NCBI GenBank assembly: GCA_947311845.1
Contig: CAMZMU010000081.1
Span: 5,966,551-6,030,550 of the forward strand
Direction of reading: 5' to 3'
DNA length: 64,000 nucleotides
DNA from: Poa pratensis
Lineage: Eukaryota > Streptophyta > Magnoliopsida > Poales > Poaceae
Under the pieces are notes generated by a model. It searched no databases, was not told where the DNA came from, and was given only the letters and a program-made list of their open reading frames with translations. A program made the translations under genes and the position numbers. Shown piece after piece: positions 21,427 to 33,689 of this stretch (position 1 is its first letter; each line of letters opens with the position of its first letter).

Positions 21427-24400
21427 TTACAATCTTGAACGACGTATGCATTTTATCGGATTCAAATTACCCTGACGACGAGCAGTAAAAAGCATATGCC
21501 GTCCATTTACTGATGCAGGCTTAAAGTCCCAGCCTTCCACGTTCTTCGGAACACATACATCATAAAGCATCTTCCCCAACACGCCGTCAGGGTTCATGCT
21601 TTCAACGCTGAGCATGTTGAACAACTCAGGTTTTGCCGCTTCGCTGCTGCTTTCTTGGTACTCCATGGAACTCGGTAAGAAGAAATGATCGGTTGGATGA
21701 GTTGGTACCCTCCATAGCCTATCGCTTGAGCTCGCAGCAGTTTTATGGAGATTGCGAGCCAAATGGGGTGTATCACTCTGCTCACTCGTGCCAACCTTGT
21801 AGTCGTTAAGTCGCCTTCTGCTCATGTAAAGCGCTGAAGCCCTCATGAGCAGCTCAGTCACTGCAGCTCGGTATTCTTCAGTGTGATGCTTGTAATGTCC
21901 TGTGTAACAAATGGTGAAGAAACTGTGGTGAGCAGACAAATCAGGGTGTAAGAGTGTTATATTCTTTCATACGGGCAAAGTAAAGATAAAAGAGTGATAA
22001 TCCTACGAAGCGACAAGAAGACACAACATCATGTAAGGCCATTATATTCTTTCATATGGGGGAAGTAAAGATAAAAGAGTGATAATCATCCAGGTGGACA
22101 AAACAAAGTGTAAGGGTGCAATGTTTTTTCATTCGGGCAGAGTACAGATAAATGAATGATCCCACGATCAAATGTTCCGTCAATGGTCTTACAGAGAAAC
22201 GCATTCACTCCCGTCGGTCTGGCACGATGAGCGGCAGGAGTCAGGGAAGAGGAAGGGGAAAAGGGAGAAGGAAGAAAGGGGACTGACCGGTGACCTCAGC
22301 GGCAGCAGCATGTGGCTAACCGGCGAGGCGACCGTGACAGGCAATGAGATCCCACCGGCCATAGAGGAGAGCTTGATAGGGGCCTGCCAGGGCCCTGACT
22401 TGACGCTCGGTGGAGGTGGCACCCCACGCAAGGAGGAGGGCGGCATGAGGAGTCTTTCAGATCATCCATGTAATAAGGACTTCTCTTATACAACTTATGA
22501 GCAGTGTAACTAATCATGCCCCTCGAGGCTTTGACAAAATATCACTGTCCATGACAATTGATGATAGCTGGTCATTAATAAGTTATTCCAAGGAGATACA
22601 AATTTGACCGATGCAAGTCATGGTTGCTTCTATCAGCCTTTTTGTACTTTCATGCACCCTATACGGTCAAGTAAGACCTTCTTTGTTAAATTATTGATTT
22701 ACCACCTTTAAGTTCAACACAGAAGTAGGAAAAAAAGGGTAGGAACAATAGAAGCATATCATACGAATTGTTATTAAGTCTAGCTCATGTTATTCAGCTC
22801 AGAATTCCCAGAGAAGTCAAATGCACACGAAACCTTAGCTTGCCCCTAGGAATGAGGCCCTCGCACTGTGACAGCCTCACAGACATAAAATAAAATTCAT
22901 CTCTCTCAGTATAGACCAGCCCAAGCTCAGCTAGATTTGGCCAATTCCGAGTTCAATACGGACCCTATCCAGCGGAGCCAAACACGAAACTGAAGTCCAA
23001 ACATAGTCAAACTAAAAAATGCCCGTGCTATTTGAAAGGTCTGATGAGTGATGCTTAGTCAATCAGGCGACTACAATTTATTTACTGTCCATGATGTGGC
23101 TCAATGTTGATCACGATTTGTGCACGGCTTTAGATTAGAAGAGAGATTTTAAGGGATGAAAATGAGTTCCACATGATGGGAACGACAGGAACACTACATA
23201 ACCAAGGCTTTTGTGCAACCTTTTTTAGCTCACGCAGCACTCTTGTTCTGCTTGCTGAAATTGGAAAGTAGCTAATAGCCTGACCGGCAAGGAATTTGAC
23301 AAATGATACACTTTGTTTGGTTTTGCAAAGTGGCACACCCTTGTGTCACTGACCTGGGGTTTGAGGCCGCCTGTCAATGACATAAGGTGTGCCATTTTGT
23401 GTCATTACTTTGTCAAATTTCTACTAGTTGGCATGCCATTAAAGTGTATTTACGACTGGGAAGGGTGATCCAAGAATGAGTAGCAATATTCTACACAAAA
23501 CTTAAATTTCTATTTACCTTCACGTATTTTATAAGCAAGATCGTCTAGAAAGTTGCAGAATTGAATAACTGAACACAAACAGATGATTTGACACTATGGA
23601 GAATTATAAAACCAGTCAGTTATGGGTCTGGATAGATACAACCAGTAGTAAGTAGTAACCTCACACTATGGTGAGCAATAACTGGTAAATTGTCCAATTT
23701 CAGCAAGTCATCGTTGTACACACATATAGTTGTCAATACATAGTTAACTAAACGAATTGGCACTTTTTGACCACTTGAGAGAACCATAATAAGCAATGGA
23801 TAGCAGGTTTGGTCTTTGCATTAACTTGCTTCCACATAAGCTGTGTTAGAAATAATCTTGTCATATCTATATACATGAACTTTCTAGCTTAATCATGAAG
23901 TATTCAGGGTATGTAGGAGAACTCTAGAAGGAATGTTCTAGAGTAAGATATTTAGGAGTAGTATGAAATATCTAAAGTTTGTAGAGTATTCTAGAAGTAT
24001 GGTGTAGGGTTTGGATTGTGCCACATGGCAACAATATTAAGGGTCATGTACAAGTATAAATAGGGGTACCACCCTCCCATGTAACCAAGCTGAGAAGCTA
24101 GTAAGCCAAGATGTAGCCTCAAGCATATGTATGATATATAGAGCATATATGTGGTCTGCCATATATGCACATGTGTTAGTGTGTGTGAAGCACAACCGTA
24201 TTAGAAGGGAGCTAAGTGATTTAGGTTTCAACAAGCTGGAGGGTTGTAGCAGTTTCAAATAGCGTACCGACATGTGGAGAACTGCGCCATTTAACAAAAT
24301 TCACATCACCACCCAGCTCCAGCAGACGTCGTCCAAAATTTTGAACAACTGAGCATGGAGCAAGTTCATCATCCTCTGAACAGAATATGAGTATCGGGCC

Positions 24401-25846
24401 AACATGCTGCACAAATAATGGATTAGGTCACCATGTATCTGCAATCAAGTTATAAGACATTGCAGTCAATAGAGTGACATACCACTGATGAGTATAGTGT
24501 TTCCCAATATTCTTTGCGTTGTGCTTCAAACTTGCCAATGAAAAGAGTGTCAAGACCGGAGGCAATGCCTTTAGTCAGCCATGATAAGACACGTGGAGGT
24601 TCAGGCATCTTCAGGACACTTGGGTGAAGGAGAAAGCGGGTGCCTAAATCACTGACAAAATCTACAGGACTCGAGTCATACATTTGACCACATACGCAGT
24701 CCCGTACAAGTTGATAGTCATCCTGTAATAAGGAAAAGCATCAAGTTTTTCAGCAGCACGAGTAAATACAAACTAAATTAACCCTCATTGGTAGACCACT
24801 ATTTGTCTTTCTTGAATAAAACTGTTATGAAAACCGAGTGCAAACAAAATGGGGAACGGTAAGAAATAACCGACATACCAAACTCAGTTGCCCTTTGCAC
24901 CTTCTCTCGATCAGCTGCCAGTGAACAAAGAAAGCTTTAGCCTAGAGATCCTGAACCAGGCAGCAAGAGATAACTGTTCCAGCTAAAGGCTTGCAAAATG
25001 TTCTAGCTTTTACCTGAAAAACCTTGTATGTACAACCTTTTGGTCCTCCCGAAAAGGATGCAAACACAACAGGTACTGGTCTAACCTTCAGTTCCTGGAA
25101 TTTTGAAGATCGAATCAATAACGATCCACGACAGCAACAGGTAATTGGGTGTATAGAAACATTTAACATTTCTTTTTTTAGACGGAAGGCTCGAAATGAG
25201 CCCGGCTTTGAATTTAACATTTCACACATAGTAATGGACCAAACCAGGCCGAAATAATAGTGGCATGGGATGCCCATTTGAACAGACCTTAACGAGCTCC
25301 GTGAGCACCCGGTCAGCAAGCACGGCTGCCTTCTCGGGCATTAACCTGGGCAGACATGCAAATGGGATCAAACAAGGTGAATTACACTACAATTAGTTGA
25401 AAGTTATAGCCATCCAACAGACTCCTCATATCCTCATAGCACTTCTTTGTACATCCAACCATCTATCTAAAATTCTGGGATTTCAGATCAACTTGAAGTG
25501 TAAGTAAACGCATAACAACCTATCAAGAAGCAAAAAATCTAGTGAAATTGATGTGAACATGGTGACGGCGGCTTCATCGTCCGGCTCATCATCAATCAAC
25601 AACAGTAAAGCACGGGGAAGATGGAAGGGGAGAGAGGCGGCGTACGTACAGCGTGATGAAGTCGGAGTGGCAGACGAGGCAAGCCCACCCGAGCGCCGCG
25701 TACAGCTCCACGTACGCCCGCACGTGCCGCTCCTGGCTCGAAAGCCACGCGAACATCACCACCACGCCGCCGCCGGCCTCCGCTCCCCCTGCGCCGGCGT
25801 CGCCGCCGCTCGGCCGCGGGCTCCCCCAGTAGTGCCGCCCCCACAT
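21427..25846 (-). CDS. DUF829/TMEM53-like alpha/beta-hydrolase family protein, seven exons
   Basis: Exons (minus): 25846-25650, 25345-25288, 25094-25014, 24914-24879, 24722-24483, 24406-24268, 21899-21427; all introns are GT-AG and the phases join to 407 aa plus stop. The start MWGRHYWG and the end NPIKCIRRSRL match the plant family as I know it. Visible features: VVVMFAWLSSQERHVRAYVELY (first strand and helix), VVFASFSGGP with the likely nucleophile Ser100, MYDSSPVDF, SEDDELAP (Asp217 candidate) and SSPHVG (His249 candidate), giving a plausible Ser-Asp-His triad. The C-terminal 150 residues contain DHFFLPSSMEY and DVCVPKNVEGWD, conserved in the plant branch. Substrate is unknown; animal TMEM53 sits in the nuclear envelope, and no clear membrane segment is needed here. 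Intron 6 is 2.4 kb and carries a solo LTR. The gene looks intact. Confidence 0.88.
21957..22165. repeat. Three direct repeats of about 50 bp in intron 6
   Basis: Units starting near 21957, 22043 and 22119 share TTCTTTCATA(C/T)GGG, AGTAAAGATAAA and AGTGATAATC, at intervals of about 80 bases. The third is the most diverged. No function is suggested. Confidence 0.6.
22172..22513. other. GC-rich piece within intron 6
   Basis: Purine- and GC-rich stretch, unlike the surrounding AT-rich intron, with frames on both strands (113 codons on plus, 85 on minus) that I do not recognise. It could be a captured fragment of other DNA. Confidence 0.3.
23844..24233 (+). mobile_element. Short solo LTR (390 bp) in intron 6
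   Basis: It begins TGTTAGAAATAATC and ends GGTTTCAACA, with TGTT/AACA termini and a perfect AGCTG target duplication (23839-23843 and 24234-24238). It contains a TATA box (TATAAATAGGGG), giving a plus orientation. On the gene's minus strand it lies only about 29 bases past the exon 6 donor (GT at 24267-24266). Its promoter would point antisense to the gene. Confidence 0.88.
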
Positions 25847-25914
25847 GCCTCCCGCCTCCGCCGACGGCGAGGGGTCCCTGGCTGAAAGGTTCTAGAAGTC
25901 TCGGTGCAGCGGTG

Positions 25915-25938
25915 CTCCTCCTCCTCCTCCTCCTCTGC
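25915..25938. repeat. CTC trinucleotide run in the DUF829 gene 5' leader
   Basis: A (CTC)n run, GAG-rich on the transcribed sense strand, about 70 bases before the start codon; such runs are common in plant leaders. Confidence 0.7.
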
Positions 25939-26049
25939 TTGAATTGGGGTCTGGAAGAAGACCGGCCGTGCGGCGTCCGGGCGTGTGCCGTTTGCTGGGT
26001 GTATCTTTCTGGAGACGTGTGGCGGTTAGAAAGGCCCTGGGCTGTCAAC

Positions 26050-27353
26050 CAACAGTAAATGCTACTGTACGAAGCACCGTGGAGTCAGTCCACCACTAGG
26101 AACAGTAGGCTGGTGGTGGGAGTTACAGGTTGGTTTGCATTGCAGTCAATCCCATCACAAACTCAGGTCATCCACAAAAAACCTCAAGGATGTTTGCAAA
26201 CTGTTTTATGGAAGAAGAAAAAAAGTCTTCAAATGTTGGGTATGAAAATAACTTAATTAATTAGAAATTACGAATTTGATTTTAAGTTGTATATATGATT
26301 ATACGTATAATTTTGTTTTGGCTATCATGGTATACAATTTCTATCCTTCATCGTCGTGCATGCATGATATGCTCAGAAAAAACCCAATGCTACAATGCAA
26401 TTGCAGTTGTGTGTGCCGTTTTGTTGACTCTAAAAGGTTTGATTCAAAATTTGAGCCAAAATTCGAATGAAACAACTAAAACATCTAGTATCTACCAAAT
26501 CATTGCTCCAAATAGAACTGGATACGTGTGTGGATTTGTTATTCATTTTTTTTGAAGATATTGAATGTGTTAAAAAATTGGACGAGCCAATCAACTTTTT
26601 CTTCTTTTGTCTTGACCCATTGGCTGACTTGTCAGTTTTGTTTGACACGTGGCACTTACAAGTGGGACATACCTGTTGCAATCAGCTCTATGTTTATTTT
26701 TTTAAACGAGTCAAAAAATTGTAATTAATTACACAAATATATGGTTTTATGTGTAACGAACCCGTAAAATAGGTGTTTTGTGCAAAAAACAACCCCAATA
26801 GTTGATGGTTTGTGCAATTCACTCGATATTTGTGTATATCCGATAAATTAGTGAATATGAAGTTTTTCTTATTCGGTTGTTTGATCCAGAATAAAAATCT
26901 GGCTGTCTAATTATGAGGTATTTTTGTATAGTTTTACTTTTTACTCCCTACTTATGATGTAGGCATGTAGCTAGTGACGAGTTTTACACTATTTTATTAT
27001 TTTTCTTCCAAAACTAACAACCATATCCACTCGTTAAGATGGCATGACAGGCTGACAGCTGACTTAGCATACAACTCATACGTGTACTCATAAGGGGTAT
27101 ATGAAATTACTTGAAATTCATTTCCATGTTTTTTTTCAATATTTGATGAATAGGTGCGACTAATTGCACCACAATGCGCTACATCCCAGCGAATACAAGA
27201 TTGGGTTTGCTGCTGCCACATCATCCTAACAGACAGTCTGACTTTTCTAGTTTAGGAAAAATACTAACAAAATTTGGTAAAGTCATCACTAGCACATAAT
27301 GAAAAGATAAAATGTGGCCAAAAAGACTACTCCATGGATCCCTCGGAGCAATT
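26050..27353. other. AT-rich intergenic DNA
   Basis: No gene or complete repeat is recognised. Any promoter of the DUF829 gene would be in the left part. Confidence 0.45.
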
Positions 27354-27364
27354 AATCATAACTA

Positions 27365-27893
27365 TAAAGGAGCAGCCTCCAGAGCGACTCCTCGGGAAAT
27401 TAATTGGATTAGGCCGGCTTCTGGTACGTATAAAATTAATGTTGATGCATGTTTCTTCTCTAATGGCACAGGGGCTTCAGGTGCGGTGGTCCGTAACTCA
27501 AGAGGTGATGCTATTGCTGGTTCGGGTGGGTATCTCGAACACTTATTTGATGCTGCATCAGCGGAGGCTGTAGCTCTTCGAAAGGGATTATCGTTAATTG
27601 AAGATCTTGGATGCCGCCCGGTGATTGTAGAGACAGATTCATTGGAACTTGTTGAAGCGATGAATGGAGTTATAGAGCTGTGGAGTCCATACCCTGCGAT
27701 TCTTATGGACTGTTTCGAGATAGCCTAGAGAATTGGGAGGGTGAAGATCCAACATTGCTCACGGGATGCTAATATGGTTGCGCATAATATTGCTAGGTTT
27801 GTTTATGATTCGAAAGTTGATGTGTATTGGGACGATGATCCCCCTAGATTTATTCGATCGGATTTAATGAACGATGTATCTGTGTTTATCTGA
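27365..27893 (+). pseudogene. LINE RNase H domain, remnant
   Basis: Translation shows an RNase H fold of the plant LINE type: KINVDACFF, GASGAVVRNSRGDAIAG, AEAVALRKGL, ETDSLELVEAMN, then HCSRDANMVAHNIARF. A stop at about 27726 splits the last two parts. The upstream endonuclease and reverse transcriptase are missing. RNase H removes the RNA strand during element copying; this copy is dead. Confidence 0.8.
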
Positions 27894-28007
27894 GGCAGCA
27901 AGTTTCTTACGCACTCTTTTCCTTACCAGGGTACCTAAGGGGACTGAAAGGTTTTTAATGAGTCGACTTGCTGACCTAATATAGTGGGTGAAAATTTCAA
28001 AAAAAAA
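27365..28007 (+). mobile_element. 5'-truncated LINE (non-LTR retrotransposon) tail
   Basis: The insert ends in a short A-run and is flanked by an 11-bp direct repeat, AATCATAACTA (27354-27364 and 28008-28018), as expected for target-primed insertion with 5' truncation. Only the RNase H end of the LINE ORF is present. Confidence 0.75.
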
Positions 28008-28064
28008 AATCATAACTAAGCTAGCTAGGAAAGCATATCGAATCTGCATGCCCCGTGCAACATA

Positions 28065-28333
28065 CTCTCCTCCGTATCAAAATATAAGATGTTTTAGCAT
28101 GCTATTTTGATACGGAGCGAGTATATGAGTTGGAGCCCTCGGATTGAAAGCATGTGGAAGGAGATCTTTCGAGGCGACGTGTGGCGTTGAATATTTGCTA
28201 GATTGTGCATGTTGGGCCCAACATGCTAAAACATCTTATATTTTGATACGGAGGAAGTATATGAGTTGGAGCCCTCGGATCGAAAGCATGTGGAAGGAGA
28301 TCTTTCGAGGCGACGTGTGGCGTTGAATATTTG
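28065..28333. mobile_element. Stowaway-type MITE with a tandem duplication of its end and flank
   Basis: Outer ends CTCTCCTCCGTATCAAAATA (28065) and TATTTTGATACGGAGGAAG (28257) are inverted repeats with flanking TA. A 94-bp unit holding the MITE end plus flanking sequence occurs twice (28104-28197 and 28240-28333). The left copy therefore has a second, internal MITE terminus ending at 28121 followed by TA. A palindromic core AACATGTTGGGCCCAACATG-like stretch lies at about 28206-28226. Confidence 0.75.
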
Positions 28334-28605
28334 TTCCTCGGTACTGTATCCAACTAAAACACGTGCTCTCGCGCGAGTTCACTTTAATTAATCGTGTCTC
28401 CATGGATCCATTGATGGGGACTGGGGATTGATCAACCAAGTCAGCTATCTAGCAGATATTCGTGTTGATAAACTTGGTAGATAGTGATTGATCATCTAGT
28501 GAAATCTGAACCCCAAACAAGAATAAGACAGAGAGATTGTCAAGCAAAAAAAGAACTTACTTGTTAAATGTTGCGAATAGGTTTTAATAAGTACGGTGTT
28601 ATGGT

Positions 28606-29452
28606 GGAAAGAGCAAAACAAAGACGTGGTGGAAAATTGAGAAAGACAGGAGAGGAGGCGATCGTGGCGGCGGCCTAGGGTTTCAACCCTAGCCGCCGTC
28701 GCCGGTGATATCTGCAGCTTCATCGTCGTCACCGGCAAAGATTCGACGGGTCCTCGCCTCCTCTAGGTGCCGTTCTGGCACTAGAAGGGGTGGGGACCTA
28801 GGACTTGCGCACGGCGCTTTTCGAAGGTCCTTAATGGTAGAGTTTGGTTTTGGTCGTCATCTTCTTCGTTGATGGAGATGGTATCGTCTGCAATAAGTGA
28901 TCTTCCACGCTTCGTTCGACGGCGAGATATCCTTCCTGACGTCAATGGTGGCTTTGGAAGATTAAGTCTGTCTAGGTATGGTTCTTCAGATCTTGCTTCG
29001 CCAGATCAATCTTGGATTGTTTCTCATGGTTGCCGCGAGGAGGTTTGTCCTCGCAATATCTATCCCGACTACTACGTCTTCGGCAATGGTGATTCGTTCT
29101 CTCGGCTCCCAACGACGTCGACAAAGTGGTTCGGTTATTTGTCCCTGGAATATCAGTGGTGGTGCTCTTGCCGATGTTGATTGATTAATTTAATGGCCGT
29201 GTGCGTGCACAAAGCCTTGGCATTGCGGCTCAAAATTAAAAAGAGAGAACCTTCGGTGGTATTCACAGGTCTGTGGTTTGGTGGTGTTGGCGTTGTTCTA
29301 CGGCTGCCTTCAGAAAAGTACAAGATTGTGTCATGGATGAAGAAAGAGCTTGAATATCTCATAGATTTGCTAGTCTCTTTTAGTTTAGTTTTTGTAATCG
29401 ATGTAATCGTGTACTCTTTGCTGGTTTAATATACGTGAAAAAATTCAAAAAA
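28606..29452 (+). mobile_element. Poly-A-tailed retroposon with 17-bp target duplication
   Basis: AAGTACGGTGTTATGGT (28589-28605) recurs as AAGTACGATGTTATGGT (29453-29469), one mismatch. The second copy follows a short A-rich tail (ATTCAAAAAAAA). The 847-bp body starts GC-rich and has an unrecognised 103-codon frame at 28869-29180 and no RT or RNase H motif. It could be an internally deleted LINE or a retroposed transcript; LINE-type machinery is implied by the tail and the long duplication. Confidence 0.7.
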
Positions 29453-29469
29453 AAGTACGATGTTATGGT

Positions 29470-32400
29470 AAAACCTTTGATCACGGCGTAACTTAAAATT
29501 ATTGGTACTAGCTGCACGATGCGTATCCGTCTAACTATGCATGATTACGAAGGTGAGAAAACTTATCAAGCAACAAGCAGGATGAGCTCAGATTTGCCGA
29601 CGTAATGACTTGAGTCACTGACGGGTGGGACCCACAAGTCAGTTAACCAACGTTACGTCAGCCAATGCTAGCCGAAGCAGGATCCATCACTGTACACGGG
29701 AACCACCTCCATCACATATTCACATCAACAACCAACAGTGCACCGTCCGAGCGTCAAGTAGGTGGAACAGTATGATTGATGCATGACGCCATCGCCAGGG
29801 CCCAGGATGCAAACTGACATCTCCAGCAATTAAGCCGTGGGGAGTCGTGAGAACTACTACAAACGAAACCCAACTATACATGTCAACCAATAATATCTTC
29901 TAGGAGTAAATCATCCACGAGGAAGGTATGCTAATTAATCGGACTGAAAATGGGATCGAGTCGGGCTTTTCCGTGCTGGCTCTGTTGCAGTCAGCCATTT
30001 GCTCTCGTTGTTATTAGCACCATCTCGCGAAGAATTACGTCGGTCCCCCAAGAAAAGCTAATTACACACGCATACACGTGCTCGTCGTTACTGTGCTGAC
30101 AAAACATCATTTTCCATAGTTCTATTTCTGACGAAATAGGCCGTAGCCCCGCTATATAAATATAGCAACAACTCGATACAACCAACAGTTACGCAATGCT
30201 GGGCAGCAGCAAACATACACCCAAACAAAAGAAAAGAATGGAGACATAGGCGGATTGTCTAAGCTACAGTGACTCGTAACCGCTGCGCCCTCTCCGACAG
30301 AGTACCACCACGCTCCTAGCTCTGGATCAAGTACCAAGCAGCACCTTCAAGAAGGCACAGGTACGCTGCTGCTCGGACCAGCGCGTTGATCCTAAGGTTT
30401 CCCCCGGTACACTGAGGGATGCGGACGAAAGGTAGCAACGACGCCGTTCAAGAAGGGATGATGCCACCCAGAAGCGGCACCGCGTCGGTGTCGGCCGAGC
30501 CAACAAGGATTTCTCCCGAAAAACCCTATCCACAACCCTCGGATGATCCGTCGCACCGGAGCCCCGCAAGATGAGGCCTTGCCACCACCAAACTAGCCGC
30601 CCACCAACAATCGCCACCACGGTCACAAAGCCACCATTGCCGTCGCACCAAAGCCGCCGTCCCGAGGCTGCAAGACGGAGGCAGAGGTAGGATGAACCGA
30701 GGTCAGCAGCAGCACGACCGCGCGGGAGGGAACGCCTCCACCGCCAAGGGCGGTAGTCGACCGGACGCAGCAGCCGAGCACCATAGTTCTATTTCTACTC
30801 GCAAATTATTCAAAAAATAATTCCTAGAATCTATATTACATTGAAAAAAAGGCTCATGTTGAATTGATGGTGCCACTCGCACAGATGCGCAACCACACCT
30901 CTTAGGCTCCACTAAACCGGATTTGCCTTAGGGCGCAATGTAGATATAAGGAAGGCCATAAACCTCTTAAGATCGGCCTTAGTCTGTTTTAAACATTGTG
31001 GATGTCAGTAGTAAGCGGAAAAGGGGTCGATCACCTGTACGTATGGCTCGACCACATGCCATAGATTTTTTTTGTTTCTCCCTCCTCTAGGATTTGAGGG
31101 AAGAGTGATTCTCTTGCCGCAAGCTTGGAATGGAAAGGAAAAAATTCTCATAAGTTCGAACCGTAGGTTATATCCGACGGTGAACTCAAATATCCGATGG
31201 TAATCTGCCCCTCGAGGCCTCGACTAAAATGGAATATGTAGTGACTATAGCAAACGAGACGTGTCAGACCTTAGTATCGACTTTAATATATCCTAAGCAT
31301 TGGAGACGCACTTATGACCTCTTTGCTTCTCAAGATTCCTAAACACACACAAAAAAACGCAGGCTTGCAGCATATTCTCAAATCCATCCAGATGCAAAAA
31401 TCCTAGCAACAAGTTTTAGGTACTTGGATGGAAGTTTTCCTCCACAATAAAGTGAAACGAATTCTTACTAAAACATTCCAAAGGATGCAATCATGCAAAC
31501 AAAATATCCTACACGGAAAAAATATTTTAAAATTCCTATGAATTTCTTAAGCACGTGTGCCCTCAGTATTGTGCAGTACTACTACTACGTATCTAATTCA
31601 CACAATTTCCTAGCGTACAATTTTTCTTATAAAAACTACTATTAGTAATACTATTTTTTGACACTTATCAGTAATACCATCAGTACCATGTACTTCTGGT
31701 TTTAACCGTTCGCATGAATCACAACCATTTCGCTCAGTTTGATCAGTACACTTAAATCTTATACATAATGCCATGTTTTAAGAAAAGTGCTTTGAAATTA
31801 TGTTTGTCTAGAAAAAAAAGAACCTCGAAGATGCACAACAAAGCACCCATCTCCTTTTATATCTCTCCCACATCACAGTTCAGTAGGTGATGTCCGAGCT
31901 TTTGAAAGACCCTGAATCATCGCCGTCGTCATCAACCACCATGGACTACATCAAGTGCCCCCAAAATCAATTGATCTCGCTCGTCCTTAAAGTTGAGGAT
32001 ATGTCAAATCCATTACTTGTATATTCCATCTCGGATCCCGAGGTGCAGAAGATGCCATCCATAAAACAATCTGTTCTCCTACTTAGTACAAGGTGGCCTC
32101 ACAATAAAGATGATCTACTCGTGAATATGCTTTCAGCAGGTAGCTAGAATCCCACACGTACCCTCTTGCATCATTCCTATCACACCGTCTCACGTGCATT
32201 GCGTATCTTTCTAGGGGAATCCATTAGAGAGATCAAATGGAGAAATGAAGCAAAAAGGCCATGCATATGTAGTATACTGTTTTCTATTTTCATAGTACGC
32301 TGACATGCAGGCATGCAGCATATGCTTTTCTTTGTGTCACCTGTTGGAATCCAAGGGAACAAAAGCATACATGGTATAGTTTTTTCCTGCTTGGATCATG

Positions 32401-32518
32401 AAAGCCTAGATGAGTAAAAATGGATATTTTTAATTTCCGGGGAAACAGTAGGATTCCTACTCCGTGAATTTTTTTACGTGTTTGTATGTAGGCAAAAAAA
32501 CAAAAGACAAGATAAAAA
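29470..32518. other. Intergenic DNA with scattered repeat debris
   Basis: Bases 30290-30790 are GC-rich and resemble coding-like repeat debris on the minus strand (99-codon frame), with no motif recognised. The rest is AT-rich. No supported gene, RNA or complete element was found. Confidence 0.4.
31890..32147 (+). CDS. Possible small ORF, unrecognised
   Basis: An 85-codon frame from ATG at 31890 (MSELLKDPESSPSSS...). An AT-rich TATA-like TTTTATATC lies about 35 bases upstream. No domain, signal peptide or membrane segment is visible and no homologue is known to me. The size is within chance for this composition. It could be a first exon or nothing. Confidence 0.15.
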   Translation: MSELLKDPESSPSSSTTMDYIKCPQNQLISLVLKVEDMSNPLLVYSISDPEVQKMPSIKQSVLLLSTRWPHNKDDLLVNMLSAGS

Positions 32519-32520
32519 TA

Positions 32521-32602
32521 CTACCTCCATTTCATAATTCTTGTACTGCGTTTAATTCAAATTTTAACTAAAACCATGACAAGAATTATGGAACGGAGTG
32601 AG
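32521..32602. mobile_element. Short Stowaway MITE
   Basis: Ends CTACCTCCATTTCATAATTC and GAATTATGGAACGGAGTGAG are inverted repeats. TA flanks lie at 32519-32520 and 32603-32604. 82 bp, non-coding. Confidence 0.85.
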
Positions 32603-32933
32603 TACAAAGCTTCAAATGAAGCCAAGCATCCAGGATTGGAAGTCTACATGTTGTTTTCTCTTCGCTATTGCGACGGCATCTGCATATGTTTGGCTGAATT
32701 CAAAGTCATTTCTTGTCGTGTACAGATAGTAGTTTTTAGACATGATGCTATTTTCCTGTCTATCATGTGCTTACGCCTTATGGTCTTTGCTAGAACTATG
32801 AAGCAAGGAGCGCTGGAGTGGGCATATGAAGTTGGAGGACGTTGCCAGGTAATTTACGTGTCCATATAGGATATGTATGATTCCTACCAATTATTTCCTT
32901 ATTTCGTATTGAAAACAACAGTCATGGTTTATT

Positions 32934-33233
32934 TATTTTTTTGCTAAACACAGTACAACGCAGACGCTCACATACACGCGTATACACTCGCCCCTATGAA
33001 CGCACACACGCACACCCTACCCCTATGAGCATCTCCGAGAGACTGAGCCGGCAGATTGGGTCCTGAGATTGACGAAGTCACCGCGGGCGCCTCGCTGTCG
33101 ACGGGAACGTCGCCTCCCACTGAAGAATATTCCGCCTTAAATGAGAAACACCAGCGTCAAACCTGGGGTTTGAACTCTGGTGGGCTGGGGGTACAACCAC
33201 CCTCCTAACCATCTTGCCACAGGCAAGTTCTCT
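32934..33233 (-). mobile_element. tRNA-derived SINE (Au-like)
   Basis: A 17-bp perfect target duplication, AACAGTCATGGTTTATT, flanks it (32917-32933 and 33234-33250). On the minus strand the 5' end carries Pol III-like boxes: TGGCAAGATGG (about 33209-33219, A box) and AGTTCAAACCC (about 33165-33177, B box). A T-rich tail lies at the other end. Length is about 300 bp. Assignment to the Au-type SINEs is from memory. Confidence 0.8.
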
Positions 33234-33272
33234 AACAGTCATGGTTTATTGTGGACATGAGTGCAACATTTT

Positions 33273-33686
33273 GGCCTTCGAGCTCCAGTGAGCTTGGGAT
33301 TTTATTTTTTTTGGAAATAATACTTTACTTAGAAGTAAAAAATGCAAAAAAAAAATCGTGAGTAAATATAGGTGTGTTATGTAAAGTTTTGCAATATAAT
33401 ACATTGTATTTTGGCAACACAAAAATCAGACAATTGGGGCTCTAAATCATAAAAAATGACTTGATTTCGCTCCACACATTCGTCTTTTTTGTGCTGATCA
33501 CAAGTGAAAATGTATTCACAGATACTAGAAAATCTATGTTTTTTGAAAAGACTACAAATCTTTTTTGGAAAGGAAAAAGACTACAAATCTATACGTACTC
33601 GTATATATTTTAGAATTGCTTGAAATTTTAAAATGAACTTCTTGGATAAAAAGAAGAGGTACCTAGAGCTCGGGAGGTAAACGGCC
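33273..33686. mobile_element. Mutator-like MITE, copy 1
   Basis: Inverted ends GGCCTTCGAGCTCCAGTGAGC and GAGCTCGGGAGGTAAACGGCC (imperfect) with an AT-rich interior. It shares the GCTCCCGAG / CTCGGGAG end signature with the two copies at 40172-41025. No clean 9-bp target duplication was seen, so the class is tentative. Confidence 0.5.
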
Positions 33687-33689
33687 TAT

